NCBI RefSeq assembly: GCF_052115025.1
Contig: NZ_JBFRFW010000019.1
Span: 62,001-126,000 of the forward strand
Length of the DNA: 64,000 nucleotides
Source: Bradyrhizobium_A sp052115025
Lineage (GTDB): Bacteria > Pseudomonadota > Alphaproteobacteria > Rhizobiales > Xanthobacteraceae
Direction of reading: 5' to 3'
Both the position numbers and the translations under genes were made by a program. The stretch's first letter is position 1, and each line of letters starts with the position of its first letter. The notes under the pieces were generated by a model. The model saw only the letters and a list, made by a program, of their open reading frames with translations. It was not told the DNA's origin and did no database searches. Positions 36,356 to 44,800 of this stretch are shown here, piece after piece.

Positions 36356-37408
36356 ATGACCGGCGACCGACCGACGCTGGCCTGGTGGGCGCCCGCCCGC
36401 CATGCCGACCGCAGGGCGTTCCTGCTGGCACGGGCGGCCATCACCCGGGCGCTGCGGGCCTGGTTCGAGGCACAGGGCTTCCTGGAGGTCGAGACCGGTG
36501 TGCTACAGGTCTCGCCAGGCAATGAAACCCACCTCCATGCCCCGTCCGCCCGCCTGACACTGCCGTCGGGCGAGCAGGTGACCCGGTATTTCCGGACGTC
36601 GCCCGAATTCGCCTGCAAGAAGCTGCTGGCCGCCGGCGAGCGCCAGATCGTGGAGTTCGCCCGGGTGTTCCGCGACCGCGAGCGCGGCGACCGGCACCTG
36701 CCCGAATTCACCATGCTGGAATGGTATCGAGCGCAGGCGCCGCTGGACGCCATCATCGCCGACTGCGTGGCTGTGATCGGCGAGGCCGCGCGGGTCGCCG
36801 GAACCCGGCAGTTCGCCTTTCGCGGCCAGTCGGCCGATCCGTTCATCGCACCCGAGCGGCTGACGGTCGCCGACGCGTTCCGGCGGCTTGCCGGCATCGA
36901 CCTGCTGGCGACCATCGTCGATGGCGCGCCCGATCGCGCGGCGCTGGCGCGCGCCGCAGACGGACAGGTCCGCGTCACCGACGACGACACCTGGTCGGAC
37001 ATCTTCAGCAAGGTGCTGGTCAGCCATGTCGAGCCGACGCTGGGGCAGGGCCGCCTGACGGTGTTGCACGACTATCCTGCGCCGGAGGCGGCGCTTGCTC
37101 GCGTCAAGCCGTCCGATCCGCGCGTGGCGGAGCGGTTCGAAATCTATGCCTGCGGTGTCGAACTCGCGAACGGCTTTGCCGAATTGACCGACGCGCAGGA
37201 GCAGCGTCTGCGCTTCACCGAGGCGATGGACGAGAAGGAGCGCCGCTACGGCGAGCGTTATCCGCTGGATGAGGATTTTCTCGCCGCGGTGGCGCAGATG
37301 CCGGCGGCGAGCGGGGTCGCGCTCGGCTTCGACCGCCTGGTGATGCTGGCCGCCGGCGCGGTGCGCATCGACCAGGTGGTGTGGACGCCGCCGGAGGAGC
37401 GGGTGTGA
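36356..37408 (+). CDS. epmA: EF-P lysine ligase EpmA (GenX/PoxA)
   Basis: EpmA is a class II lysyl-tRNA-synthetase paralogue without the anticodon domain; it attaches (R)-beta-lysine to EF-P. From ATG 36356 it has 350 residues. Motif 2 is Y-F-R-T-S-P-E-F and later R-V-F-R-D-R-E-R-G-D-R-H-L-P-E-F-T-M-L-E-W-Y, and motif 3 is G-V-A-L-G-F-D-R-L-V-M. This is the PoxA/GenX pattern. Its stop overlaps the epmB start codon (GTGA). It is divergent from efp. Confidence 0.95.
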   Translation: MTGDRPTLAWWAPARHADRRAFLLARAAITRALRAWFEAQGFLEVETGVLQVSPGNETHLHAPSARLTLPSGEQVTRYFRTSPEFACKKLLAAGERQIVEFARVFRDRERGDRHLPEFTMLEWYRAQAPLDAIIADCVAVIGEAARVAGTRQFAFRGQSADPFIAPERLTVADAFRRLAGIDLLATIVDGAPDRAALARAADGQVRVTDDDTWSDIFSKVLVSHVEPTLGQGRLTVLHDYPAPEAALARVKPSDPRVAERFEIYACGVELANGFAELTDAQEQRLRFTEAMDEKERRYGERYPLDEDFLAAVAQMPAASGVALGFDRLVMLAAGAVRIDQVVWTPPEERV

Positions 37409-38478
37409 AGACGAATCTGCAAGCCCAACCGGCGGCGACGCTGCGCAGCGCCGATGATCTGATCGCCCATGGGCTCGCGCCCGCCGGGGTGCAGGCGGAG
37501 CTCACGCGCGTCGCGGCGCGCTATGCCGTGGCGGTGACGCCGGCGGTGGCGGCGCTGATCGATCCGGCCGATCCGCGCGATCCGATCGCGCGGCAGTACA
37601 TTCCGTCCGGCGATGAACTGGTGACGCGCGCCCATGAGGACCCCGATCCGATCGGCGACCATGTCCATGCGCCGGTGCCGGGTATCGTGCATCGCTATCC
37701 CGACCGGGTGCTGCTCAAGCTGGTGCATGTTTGCGCCGTCTATTGTCGGTTCTGCTTCCGCCGCGAGATGGTCGGCCCCGGCAAGGACACGGCGCTGTCG
37801 CAGGAGGCCTATGGGGCCGCGCTCGATTACATCCGCGCTCGCCCCGAGATCTGGGAGGTGATCCTGACCGGCGGCGATCCCTTGATGCTGTCGCCGCGGC
37901 GGTTGCAGGAGGTGATCGCTGATCTGGCCGCGATCGATCATGTCCGGATTGTCCGGCTGCATACCCGCGTGCCGGTGGCGGATCCGGAGCGGATCACCGA
38001 CGATGTGGTGGCTGCGCTGCGCGCCCCGGACGTGACCGTCTGGGTCGCACTGCATGCCAATCATCCGCGCGAGTTCAGTGCACAGGCCCGAGCCGCTTGC
38101 GCGCGCCTTGTGGAGGCCGGAGTTCCGCTGGTCAGCCAGTCGGTGTTGTTGCGCGGCGTCAACGACGATGCGGCCACGCTTACGGCGTTGATGCGCGCCT
38201 TCGTTGAAAATCGCATCAAGCCCTACTACCTGCACCACGGCGATCTGGCGCCCGGCACGGCGCACCTGCGGACCACGATCGAGGAGGGACAGGCCTTGAT
38301 GCGATCGCTGCGCGGCCGCGTCTCGGGACTGTGTCAGCCGGATTATGTGCTGGATATCCCAGGTGGTCACGGCAAGGCGCCGATCGGGCCGGTCTATCTG
38401 TCGCAGGACCCGGTGGATCGATCACGCTACCGTGTGGTCGATTACTGCGGCGACGTGCACGGCTATGCTTCCGAATGA
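37405..38478 (+). CDS. epmB: EF-P lysine 2,3-aminomutase EpmB
   Basis: EpmB is a radical SAM, PLP-dependent enzyme that converts lysine to (R)-beta-lysine for EF-P modification. From GTG 37405 it has 357 residues. The radical SAM cluster cysteines are Cys110, Cys114 and Cys117 (C-A-V-Y-C-R-F-C-F-R-R). L-T-G-G-D-P-L-M-L is the SAM-binding GGD motif, and the PLP lysine region I-K-P-Y-Y-L-H-H-G-D-L is present. Its start overlaps the epmA stop, so translation is coupled. Confidence 0.94.
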   Translation: MKTNLQAQPAATLRSADDLIAHGLAPAGVQAELTRVAARYAVAVTPAVAALIDPADPRDPIARQYIPSGDELVTRAHEDPDPIGDHVHAPVPGIVHRYPDRVLLKLVHVCAVYCRFCFRREMVGPGKDTALSQEAYGAALDYIRARPEIWEVILTGGDPLMLSPRRLQEVIADLAAIDHVRIVRLHTRVPVADPERITDDVVAALRAPDVTVWVALHANHPREFSAQARAACARLVEAGVPLVSQSVLLRGVNDDAATLTALMRAFVENRIKPYYLHHGDLAPGTAHLRTTIEEGQALMRSLRGRVSGLCQPDYVLDIPGGHGKAPIGPVYLSQDPVDRSRYRVVDYCGDVHGYASE

Positions 38479-38522
38479 TGGCTGGCAATGTGCGGCGCCC
38501 TTTGTCGTCACGATCGCGTCAT

Positions 38523-38540
38523 GAGGCCGCGGGAGGCCTC
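38523..38540 (+). terminator. hairpin after epmB
   Basis: GAGGCC (38523-38528) pairs with GGCCTC (38535-38540), 45 bases after the epmB stop. No T-run follows. Confidence 0.3.
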
Positions 38541-38648
38541 GCGACGTCGCGCTGGTGCAGCGCGTCAACCCATCCCTTCCGACTCGCGTTTCGAGGAATC
38601 TCCTTTAGATTGGGAGGTCAGGATGAATGTGACGTCGGGAGGTCCAAT

Positions 38649-38906
38649 ATGTCGCGGCTGATGGCAACAATTCTCGTTCTTTCGCTGGCCAGCGGCACTG
38701 CTGCTCTGGCGCAGAGCGGCACGGGCAGCGGCACGTCGGCGCGGACGTCCGGCGGCGGTGTTGTGCAAGCTCCGGTCGGTCACCGTCAACCGAGCAAGGC
38801 CGACATCGACAGCGCGGAATCGAAGGACAAGCGCGGCCTGTTCGGCTCCGATGCCGACGACAAGGCGCTCGATCGCAAGATCAAGAATATCTGTCGCGGC
38901 TGCTGA
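38649..38906 (+). CDS. small secreted protein
   Basis: This 85-residue protein has a clear signal peptide (M-S-R-L-M then a hydrophobic stretch, cleavage likely after A-L-A-Q near residue 22). The mature part is Gly/Ser/Thr-rich at first, then charged (S-K-A-D-I-D-S-A-E-S-K-D-K-R), ending in I-C-R-G-C with two cysteines three apart. ATG 38649 follows GGGAGG by 6 bases. The gene is short but well marked by start, ribosome site and signal peptide. I do not recognise the family. Confidence 0.7.
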   Translation: MSRLMATILVLSLASGTAALAQSGTGSGTSARTSGGGVVQAPVGHRQPSKADIDSAESKDKRGLFGSDADDKALDRKIKNICRGC

Positions 38907-38946
38907 GCCGCGGTGATCGCCAGCGCGGCCGTGCGCCGGAGCGCCG

Positions 38947-39519
38947 TCAGGCGCTTCGGGCGGCGAGCGCCATACTGATCAGCGACGCGCCGCCAAACAG
39001 CATGTTGATGCCGACGAGAAGGCCGAGCGCCCAGGTCGCCGACCCCGGCAGTCCTGCGACGATCAGCGCTGACACGACAATGTCGGCGATGCCGGCCGCG
39101 ACCAGCCAGCCCCAGCGCCGTGACAGCTGTTTGCGGTGGTCGAGCGCGTACATGATGGTGGCGACGCCCTCCATCACGAAGTAGACGCCCACCACGATGG
39201 TCAGGGACAGCGTACCCTGGACCGGCCACAGCAACAGCACCGCACCAGCGGCGATCGCGAGGATGGCCGATACCAGCGACCAGCCGAAGCCGGGCAGTTG
39301 CCGTGCCGCGAAGGTCAGCACCAGTTGGACGATGCCGCTGACGATGAACATCCAGCCCAGGAAGACGGTGACCGCAAGGCTTGCGAGCGGCGGAACGACG
39401 ATCGCCCCGAGGCCGAGCACCACGAGCACGATTCCTTCGATGAGGAAGGCTTTCCAGTGCGCCTGGATCGCCGCCGTCACCTGCGACTGCAGCTTGTCGA
39501 TGTCATCGGGAAGGGTCAT
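38947..39519 (-). CDS. HdeD-family (DUF308) membrane protein
   Basis: This 190-residue inner-membrane protein has about six hydrophobic segments in three pairs, the DUF308/HdeD layout. Typical pieces are G-I-V-L-V-V-L-G-L-G-A-I near 28-39 and G-V-Y-F-V-M-E-G-V-A near 110-119. HdeD of E. coli is linked to acid resistance; the role in this group is unknown. It is convergent with the small secreted protein gene. A strong hairpin (39596-39631) separates it from the cyclase gene upstream. Confidence 0.88.
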   Translation of the reverse strand: MTLPDDIDKLQSQVTAAIQAHWKAFLIEGIVLVVLGLGAIVVPPLASLAVTVFLGWMFIVSGIVQLVLTFAARQLPGFGWSLVSAILAIAAGAVLLLWPVQGTLSLTIVVGVYFVMEGVATIMYALDHRKQLSRRWGWLVAAGIADIVVSALIVAGLPGSATWALGLLVGINMLFGGASLISMALAARSA

Positions 39520-39595
39520 GGCTTCGCTCCGTCAGCGGATATCGATCATCATGCCCGAAAGCTTAGCCCGCGCATTGTGACGGTGACAACACACG

Positions 39596-39631
39596 GCCGG
39601 TGCGCCCAATCTCGTGCATGGGCGCACCGGC
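39596..39631 (-). terminator. 13-bp perfect hairpin after the FAH/cyclase genes
   Basis: GCCGGTGCGCCCA (39596-39608) is perfectly complementary to TGGGCGCACCGGC (39619-39631), with a 10-base loop. It lies 16 bases after the stop of the cyclase-family gene and would end its transcript; the following minus-strand bases are T/G-rich. Confidence 0.65.
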
Positions 39632-39646
39632 TGACGACGGCGGCGA

Positions 39647-40423
39647 TCAATCGTCGATGATCGCGACCGCCCGCGTCCAGCCGGCCGAAGCGCGCTCGAT
39701 CTTGACCGGGAAGCATGACACCATGAAGCCGGTCGAGGGCAGCTGCTCGAGATTGTGCAGTTTCTCGATATGGCAGTAGCCGATATGGCGACCGGCCTTG
39801 TGGCCTTCCCAGATCAGGCTGGCGTCCTTGGTTTCGGCATAGCGCTTGGCCGTGAACACGAATGGCGCATCCCAGCTCCAGCCGTCGATGCCAGTGAGGC
39901 GCACGCCGCGCTCCAGCAGGTACATGGTGGCGTCATAGCCCATGCCACAGCCCGAGTTGACGTAATCCGGCTGGCCGAATTTGACGCCGGCGCTGGTGTT
40001 CACCACCACGATCTCCAGCGGTTTCAGCGTATGGCCGATGCGCTTCAGCTCGGCTTCGACGTCCGCTGCGGTGACGACATAGCCGTCGGGAAAATGGCGG
40101 AAGTCGAGCTTGACGCCGGGCTGCAGGCACCAGTCCAGCGGCACCTCGTCGATGGTCCAGGCGCGCTCACCGCGATTCATCGTGGGATGAAAATGCCAGG
40201 GCGCATCGAGGTGGGTGCCGTTATGGGTGGAGAGGTTGACCTGCTCCACCGCCCAACCCTGGCCGTCGGGCAGGTCCTGCGCCTTCAGGCCGTCGAAGAA
40301 CTGCAGCATGCGCGGCAGGCCCTGCTGATGGTCGATGTACTGGATGGTCGGGTGATTGCCCGGCGGATCCGCCGGAACATCGTTCTGCAGGGGAACGGAG
40401 ATATCGATCAGTCGTCGCGCCAT
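39647..40423 (-). CDS. cyclase-family (kynurenine-formamidase-like) hydrolase
   Basis: This 258-residue protein carries the metal-binding signature of the cyclase/KynB family, H-x-G-T-H-x-D-x-P-x-H, with His67, His71, Asp73 and His77. Members hydrolyse amide, lactam or ring bonds (KynB, isatin hydrolase). It lies 41 bases after the FAH-family gene, and both are divergent from an ABC transporter operon; the pair probably breaks down the imported compound. The substrate cannot be named from sequence. Confidence 0.88.
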   Translation of the reverse strand: MARRLIDISVPLQNDVPADPPGNHPTIQYIDHQQGLPRMLQFFDGLKAQDLPDGQGWAVEQVNLSTHNGTHLDAPWHFHPTMNRGERAWTIDEVPLDWCLQPGVKLDFRHFPDGYVVTAADVEAELKRIGHTLKPLEIVVVNTSAGVKFGQPDYVNSGCGMGYDATMYLLERGVRLTGIDGWSWDAPFVFTAKRYAETKDASLIWEGHKAGRHIGYCHIEKLHNLEQLPSTGFMVSCFPVKIERASAGWTRAVAIIDD

Positions 40424-40464
40424 GGGTCGTCTCCCGGATTGTTCTGTCAGCGGAGCAGGGCCGG

Positions 40465-41454
40465 TCAGGCGTCCTGCCGCTCCACCTTGTTCTTGAGGAT
40501 GCCGATCTTCTCGATCTCGAGCTCGATGGTATCACCATGTTCGAGGAACAAGCCAAGCTCGAGGCCGCAGCCGTTGCCGACGGTGCCCGAGCCGATGAAC
40601 TCGCCGGGCATCAGGGTTTCGTCCTTGCTGATGTGCGCGATGATCTCCTCGAACGAGAACAGCATGCCGTCGCTGACGCCTTTTGAGCGCGTCTCGCCGT
40701 TGACGCGCGCCTCCATGCGCAGCTTGTAGGGATCGCCGATCTCGTCGGGTGTCACGATCCACGGACCGATGACATTGCCGCCGTCGAAGCTCTTGCCCTT
40801 GGCGGGGCCGAGACGGCCTTCCATCTCGATGCGCTGGGCGTCGCGGGCGGAGAAGTCGTTGAAGATAGTGAAACCGAAGATGTGGTCGCGCGCCTTGGCC
40901 GCCGGAATGTTGGCACCTTTGCCTTTCGTGATCAGGCCGAGCTCGAGTTCGTAGTCCATGATCCGGCTGTAGCGCGGCCATTTCACCGTGGTGTTGGTGC
41001 CGCGCACGCTGAAGCGGTTGGTGATGTAGAAGATCGGCTGCTTGCGATAGACCTCGGGCAGTTCGGGCAGGGGCTCGGCCTCGATCCGCTTCAATTCCTC
41101 CAGATCGCCCTTGGCGCGGGCCGCGAGCTTGCGCTGGCCAAGCGGCGCCTGGAGGATGTGGATGGGAAACGACATGCCGTCGCGCATCTGCCGCGGTTCG
41201 GGGACGGGGGCGAGCAACTCGACCGCGGCGACCGCGACCGAAAGGTCCGCATCCTGGCCGTGGCGGGCAAGGATCTCGCGCGCGCCATCGAGCGCCGCGG
41301 GGCCGGCATCGATCAGCGAAAGCATGGACTGAAAAGCGGAATTTGCCTTGCCGGCGCGCAATGCCGCGGCGGCGAGATCGAAGATCCGGGTGTCGTTGTC
41401 GTGGACCAGGCCCACCCGTTCGGCGCCGCCGACACGGTATGTCGCAAGCTTCAT
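40465..41454 (-). CDS. fumarylacetoacetate-hydrolase-family protein
   Basis: This 329-residue protein has the FAH C-terminal domain with metal-binding acids in D-Y-E-L-E-L-G-L-I and the segment F-G-F-T-I-F-N-D-F-S-A-R-D. The end has G-E-F-I-G-S-G-T-V-G-N-G-C-G-L-E. Family members cleave or decarboxylate beta-diketo or 2-oxo acids from aromatic breakdown. The N-terminal ~90 residues form the variable FAH N-domain. It is the first gene of a two-gene unit with the cyclase-family gene, reading away from the shared regulatory region at 41455-41562. Confidence 0.88.
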   Translation of the reverse strand: MKLATYRVGGAERVGLVHDNDTRIFDLAAAALRAGKANSAFQSMLSLIDAGPAALDGAREILARHGQDADLSVAVAAVELLAPVPEPRQMRDGMSFPIHILQAPLGQRKLAARAKGDLEELKRIEAEPLPELPEVYRKQPIFYITNRFSVRGTNTTVKWPRYSRIMDYELELGLITKGKGANIPAAKARDHIFGFTIFNDFSARDAQRIEMEGRLGPAKGKSFDGGNVIGPWIVTPDEIGDPYKLRMEARVNGETRSKGVSDGMLFSFEEIIAHISKDETLMPGEFIGSGTVGNGCGLELGLFLEHGDTIELEIEKIGILKNKVERQDA

Positions 41455-41562
41455 GAAGCGTCTCCTCTTGTTCTTTCAAAAAATATATGATCAAAAATAA
41501 TATCGATAAACAAGAGGCGGTGACAGAAATCGCCGACCTTCTGAGTTTCTGGAGGAAACACC
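41455..41562. promoter_or_regulatory. AT-rich divergent control region with 9-bp inverted repeat
   Basis: CCTCTTGTT (41464-41472) and AACAAGAGG (41509-41517) form a perfect inverted repeat around a strikingly AT-rich core (41478-41508). The left arm also forms the ribosome site of the FAH-family gene. The region separates the catabolic pair from the transporter operon, which encodes a GntR regulator, the likely ligand of this site. SD GGAGGAAAC precedes the start at 41563. Confidence 0.55.
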
Positions 41563-42504
41563 ATGGGGAAACGTCTCGGCGGCTTAGCTGTCGTGGCCGG
41601 CCTTCTGCTTGCGGCCGTCAGCACGCAGGGCGCATTGGCTCAGGGCAAGATCCTGATCGGCTGCACCGCGACCTCCGACTGCGCCTCGGCGATGGTCGCG
41701 GCCGATGAAGGCCTGTTCAAGAAGCACGGCCTTGATGCCGAGATGCTGCTGATCGGCCTCAACTCCAACATCCCGGCGGCGGTGCTGTCGAACTCGATCC
41801 AGATCGGCGGGCCGACCTCGACCGTGTTCCTGCAGTCGGTGGACGGTGGCCTCGACCTCGTCGCGGTCGCCGGCGCCTCCGCCATGACCGCGACCTCCAA
41901 CGACGCGATTGCCGCGTTCGTGCGCAACGGCGTCGAGATCAAGCAGCCCAAGGATTTCGTCGGCAAGAAGGTCGGCGCGCCGGGGCTCGGCGCATTTCTA
42001 CATGTGCTGTTTCGCAAGTGGCTGACCGAGAAAGGCGTCGATCCCAAGAGCGTCAACTTCGTCGAAGTCACGTTCCCGACCATGAACGACGTGCTGAAGT
42101 CCGGCACCGTCGACGCGGTGCTGACCGCGGAGCCGTTTGTGGCGCGCATGACTGCGGCCGGCACCGGCTATGTCGGCGCACGCTACGGCGCCGAACTCGC
42201 GCGTAGCGAGCCGATCATTTTCTATGCGGCGTCGCGCGACTGGGCCGAGAAGAATCCGGAGGCGATCAAAAAATTCCGCGCCGCCATCGCCGAGGCTGCC
42301 GTTATCGTCAACACCGACCGCGACAAGGCCAGCGCTGCGATCGCAAAATTTACCAAGCAGCAGCTCGATCTGGTGAAGACCACTGTGCCGAACCATTCCG
42401 AGCCGGAGCTGAAGCCGGAGCAGCTCGCCTGGTGGATCGACGTCATGCAGCAGCAGAAGATGCTGCAGTCGAAGCTCGATCTCAACACGCTGATCCTGAA
42501 GTGA
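41563..42504 (+). CDS. ABC transporter substrate-binding protein (NMT1/SsuA-like)
   Basis: This 313-residue periplasmic protein has a clear signal peptide (hydrophobic 7-22, A-L-A-Q near 23-27). The mature part has the NMT1/THI5/SsuA pattern: an early A-A-D-E-G-L-F-K-K-H-G-L segment, a central G-K-K-V-G-A-P, and later V-D-A-V-L-T-A-E-P-F. Relatives bind sulfonates, nitrate, pyrimidine precursors or aromatic acids. It is the first gene of the operon with a GntR regulator, ATPase and two permeases, and has a strong GGAGGAAA ribosome site. Confidence 0.9.
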   Translation: MGKRLGGLAVVAGLLLAAVSTQGALAQGKILIGCTATSDCASAMVAADEGLFKKHGLDAEMLLIGLNSNIPAAVLSNSIQIGGPTSTVFLQSVDGGLDLVAVAGASAMTATSNDAIAAFVRNGVEIKQPKDFVGKKVGAPGLGAFLHVLFRKWLTEKGVDPKSVNFVEVTFPTMNDVLKSGTVDAVLTAEPFVARMTAAGTGYVGARYGAELARSEPIIFYAASRDWAEKNPEAIKKFRAAIAEAAVIVNTDRDKASAAIAKFTKQQLDLVKTTVPNHSEPELKPEQLAWWIDVMQQQKMLQSKLDLNTLILK

Positions 42505-42522
42505 GCTGAGGAGGCCGTGGCG

Positions 42523-43215
42523 ATGGCCCTGCCGCACATATCCGCAGGCGAGGTCTCCGATACGCTCAGCGAGCGGGCGGCGAGCCTTGTTCAGCGCGAT
42601 ATCCTGACAGGGCATTTTGCGCCCGGTGCGCGGCTCGGCATCGTCGAGCTGGTGCAGCGCTACGACATCGGCGCGACGCCGGTGCGGGAAGGGCTGTCGC
42701 GGCTGGTGTCGCGCGGGTTGATCGTGGCGATCGGCCAGCGCGGCTTCCGTGTCGCCGACGTCAGCCGCGACGACCTTGCCGACATCACCCGCATCCGCAC
42801 CGTGATCGAGAGGGAGGCGCTGCGCCTCGCCATGGAGAAGGGCGGCGATGGATGGGAGGCCGGAATCCTGGCGGCGCTGCATCAGCTGCGCCGTCATGTC
42901 GAGCGCAGCGGCGCCCATTTCAGCGAGGGCGCGGAGGATTTCGACGCCGTCCACAAGGGCTTCCATACCGCGATCCTGCAGGCCTGCGGCTCGCCGCGGC
43001 TGCTGACGGCTCATTCCGATCTCTACGACCAGGCCTATCGCTACCGCCGCGTGATGATGCGCGGCTTCGAGGATGGCGGCCACTTCGTCGACGTGCACCA
43101 GGCTCTTGCCGAGCGGGTGATGGCGCGCGACATGGACGCTGCCTGCACCATGCTGGCCGAGCATCTTCAATCCACCCTGAATTTCGTCTACCCGCCGGGA
43201 GGCGCGCAATCGTGA
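42523..43215 (+). CDS. GntR-family regulator (FCD type)
   Basis: This 230-residue regulator has an N-terminal winged-helix domain (I-L-T-G-H-F-A-P-G-A-R-L then T-P-V-R-E-G-L-S-R-L, about 25-80) and a helical FCD ligand domain with D-x3-H metal ligands (D-A-V-H-K-G-F-H near 144-151). ATG 42523 is favoured over the in-frame GTG 42517 because GAGGAGG lies 8-9 bases before it. It is unusual in sitting between the binding-protein gene and the ATPase gene of the same transporter, with its stop overlapping the next start (GTGA). It probably represses the divergent unit until the substrate is present. Confidence 0.9.
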   Translation: MALPHISAGEVSDTLSERAASLVQRDILTGHFAPGARLGIVELVQRYDIGATPVREGLSRLVSRGLIVAIGQRGFRVADVSRDDLADITRIRTVIEREALRLAMEKGGDGWEAGILAALHQLRRHVERSGAHFSEGAEDFDAVHKGFHTAILQACGSPRLLTAHSDLYDQAYRYRRVMMRGFEDGGHFVDVHQALAERVMARDMDAACTMLAEHLQSTLNFVYPPGGAQS

Positions 43216-44039
43216 CGGCCCAGATACTCCCCACCAGCCGGCATCCAGAGTCCGCGCCACGCGCGGTCCCACGACCACCGATGATCGCGTTCGACAATGT
43301 CACCATCGCGCTCGGCGGCCGGCCGATCATCCACGACCTCAGTCTCGCGGTCGAACCGGGTGAATTCGTCTGCATCATCGGCGCGTCGGGGTGCGGCAAG
43401 ACCACGGCGCTGCGCCTCGCCGCAGGCCTCTATCGCCCGACCGGCGGCGCGGTGCGCGTGTCCGGCGAGCCGATGGACGGACCGCGCCGCGACGTCGCCA
43501 TCGTCTTCCAGGACTACGGCAAGGCGCTGCTGCCGTGGCGCACGGCTGCAGGGAATGTCTCGCTGGCACTGGAAGCGGCGGGGGTGGCGGGCGCGGAGCG
43601 TCCGGCGCGGATCGCGACACTGCTCGCCAAGGTCGGGTTGCCGGATCATGGCGCGAAATATCCGTCCGAGATGTCCGGCGGCATGCAGCAGCGGCTGCAG
43701 ATCGCGCGCTGCCTCGCCCAGGAGCCTGTCGTGCTGCTGATGGACGAGCCGTTCGGCGCGCTCGACGCCATGACGCGCCAGGGCCTGCAGGATGAAGTGC
43801 TATCGCTGGTGGCCGCAAGCGGCGCCACCGTGATCTTCGTCACCCATGATCTGGAGGAGGCGATCTATCTTGGCGACCGGGTGATCGGCCTGTTGCCGCA
43901 TCCAGGCCGGATCGGCATCAATGTGAAGGTGGATCTGCCGCGGCCGCGCGACCAGCTCGCGACCCGCGAGATGCCGGAGTTCCTGCGGCTGCGTCGTGAA
44001 CTGTTCGATTTCATCAAGGCGTCGGAAGGCAGGGCATGA
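43212..44039 (+). CDS. ABC transporter ATPase (nitrate/sulfonate/taurine type)
   Basis: This 275-residue protein (from GTG 43212; ATG 43281 would remove a 23-residue leader) is the ATPase of the transporter. Walker A is G-A-S-G-C-G-K-T-T, the Q-loop is V-F-Q-D-Y-G-K-A-L, the signature is S-G-G-M-Q-Q-R, Walker B is V-L-L-M-D-E-P-F-G-A-L-D and the H-loop is V-T-H-D. The M-Q-Q-R and G-A-L-D forms match the SsuB/TauB subfamily. Start and stop overlap both neighbours (GTGA and ATGA). Confidence 0.94.
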   Translation: MTAQILPTSRHPESAPRAVPRPPMIAFDNVTIALGGRPIIHDLSLAVEPGEFVCIIGASGCGKTTALRLAAGLYRPTGGAVRVSGEPMDGPRRDVAIVFQDYGKALLPWRTAAGNVSLALEAAGVAGAERPARIATLLAKVGLPDHGAKYPSEMSGGMQQRLQIARCLAQEPVVLLMDEPFGALDAMTRQGLQDEVLSLVAASGATVIFVTHDLEEAIYLGDRVIGLLPHPGRIGINVKVDLPRPRDQLATREMPEFLRLRRELFDFIKASEGRA

Positions 44040-44800
44040 TCGCGGACCGCCTCAAGCCGCTGCTGCTGCCGCTCGCCGTCATCGTGGCGCTCGAAGCCGC
44101 CGCACGGGCCGTCCATCTGCAGAGCGATTCCCTGGCAGCCCCCAGCCAGGTCGTGCTCGCCTTCATCGACAGCGTACGCGACGGCGAGCTGTGGATCTGG
44201 ACGCGGGACACCCTGGTCTCGACCTTTGCCGGCCTTGCGATCGGGGCCGCGATCGGCCTGGTGCTGGGGATTGTTCTCGGCCTGTCGCTGCCGCTCGACC
44301 GCTGCCTCGAAGTGACCATCGAGAGCATCCGGCCGATTCCGTCGGTCGCCTTGCTGCCCATCGGCCTGATCGCGCTCGGTTTCGGCTATCGGATGGAGAT
44401 CGCCATCGTGGCCTTTGCCAGCATCTGGCCGCTGCTGATCCTGGCCCGGGCCGCCGTGCGCGGTGTCGAGCCGCGGCTGTTCGAGGTGTCGCGGGCGCTG
44501 CGGCTCGGTCCTGTCGCTGAGATCTCCAAGATCGTCATTCCCGCGGCATTGCCGCGCATCTTCGTTGCCTTTCGTCTCGCGGCAAGCGTCGCGCTGATCG
44601 TCGCCGTCACCGTCGAGATCACCGCCAATCCGCTCGGGCTTGGCGCCGCGATCATGACGGCGCAGCATGCGTTGCGGCCCGACCTGATGCTGGCGCTTCT
44701 GGTCTGGATCGGGCTGCTCGGCTTCGCGCTGAATGTGGTGCTGGTGCAGGCGCAGCGGCGACTGTTCGGGCCGGCAGCGAGCGCGGAGATGGCGCCATGA
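44036..44800 (+). CDS. ABC transporter permease 1
   Basis: This 254-residue inner-membrane permease has about six hydrophobic segments. The BPD/EAA loop that contacts the ATPase is E-I-S-K-I-V-I-P-A-A-L-P-R-I (about 162-175). S-I-R-P-I-P-S-V-A-L-L-P lies near 98-109, typical of SsuC/TauC permeases. ATG 44036 overlaps the ATPase stop (ATGA), and the stop overlaps the next permease start. Confidence 0.92.
   Translation: MIADRLKPLLLPLAVIVALEAAARAVHLQSDSLAAPSQVVLAFIDSVRDGELWIWTRDTLVSTFAGLAIGAAIGLVLGIVLGLSLPLDRCLEVTIESIRPIPSVALLPIGLIALGFGYRMEIAIVAFASIWPLLILARAAVRGVEPRLFEVSRALRLGPVAEISKIVIPAALPRIFVAFRLAASVALIVAVTVEITANPLGLGAAIMTAQHALRPDLMLALLVWIGLLGFALNVVLVQAQRRLFGPAASAEMAP

Noticed and set aside
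41487..41708. 73-codon frame starting in the divergent control region
   Set aside because: It overlaps the signal peptide of the binding protein in another frame; the binding protein has the better ribosome site.
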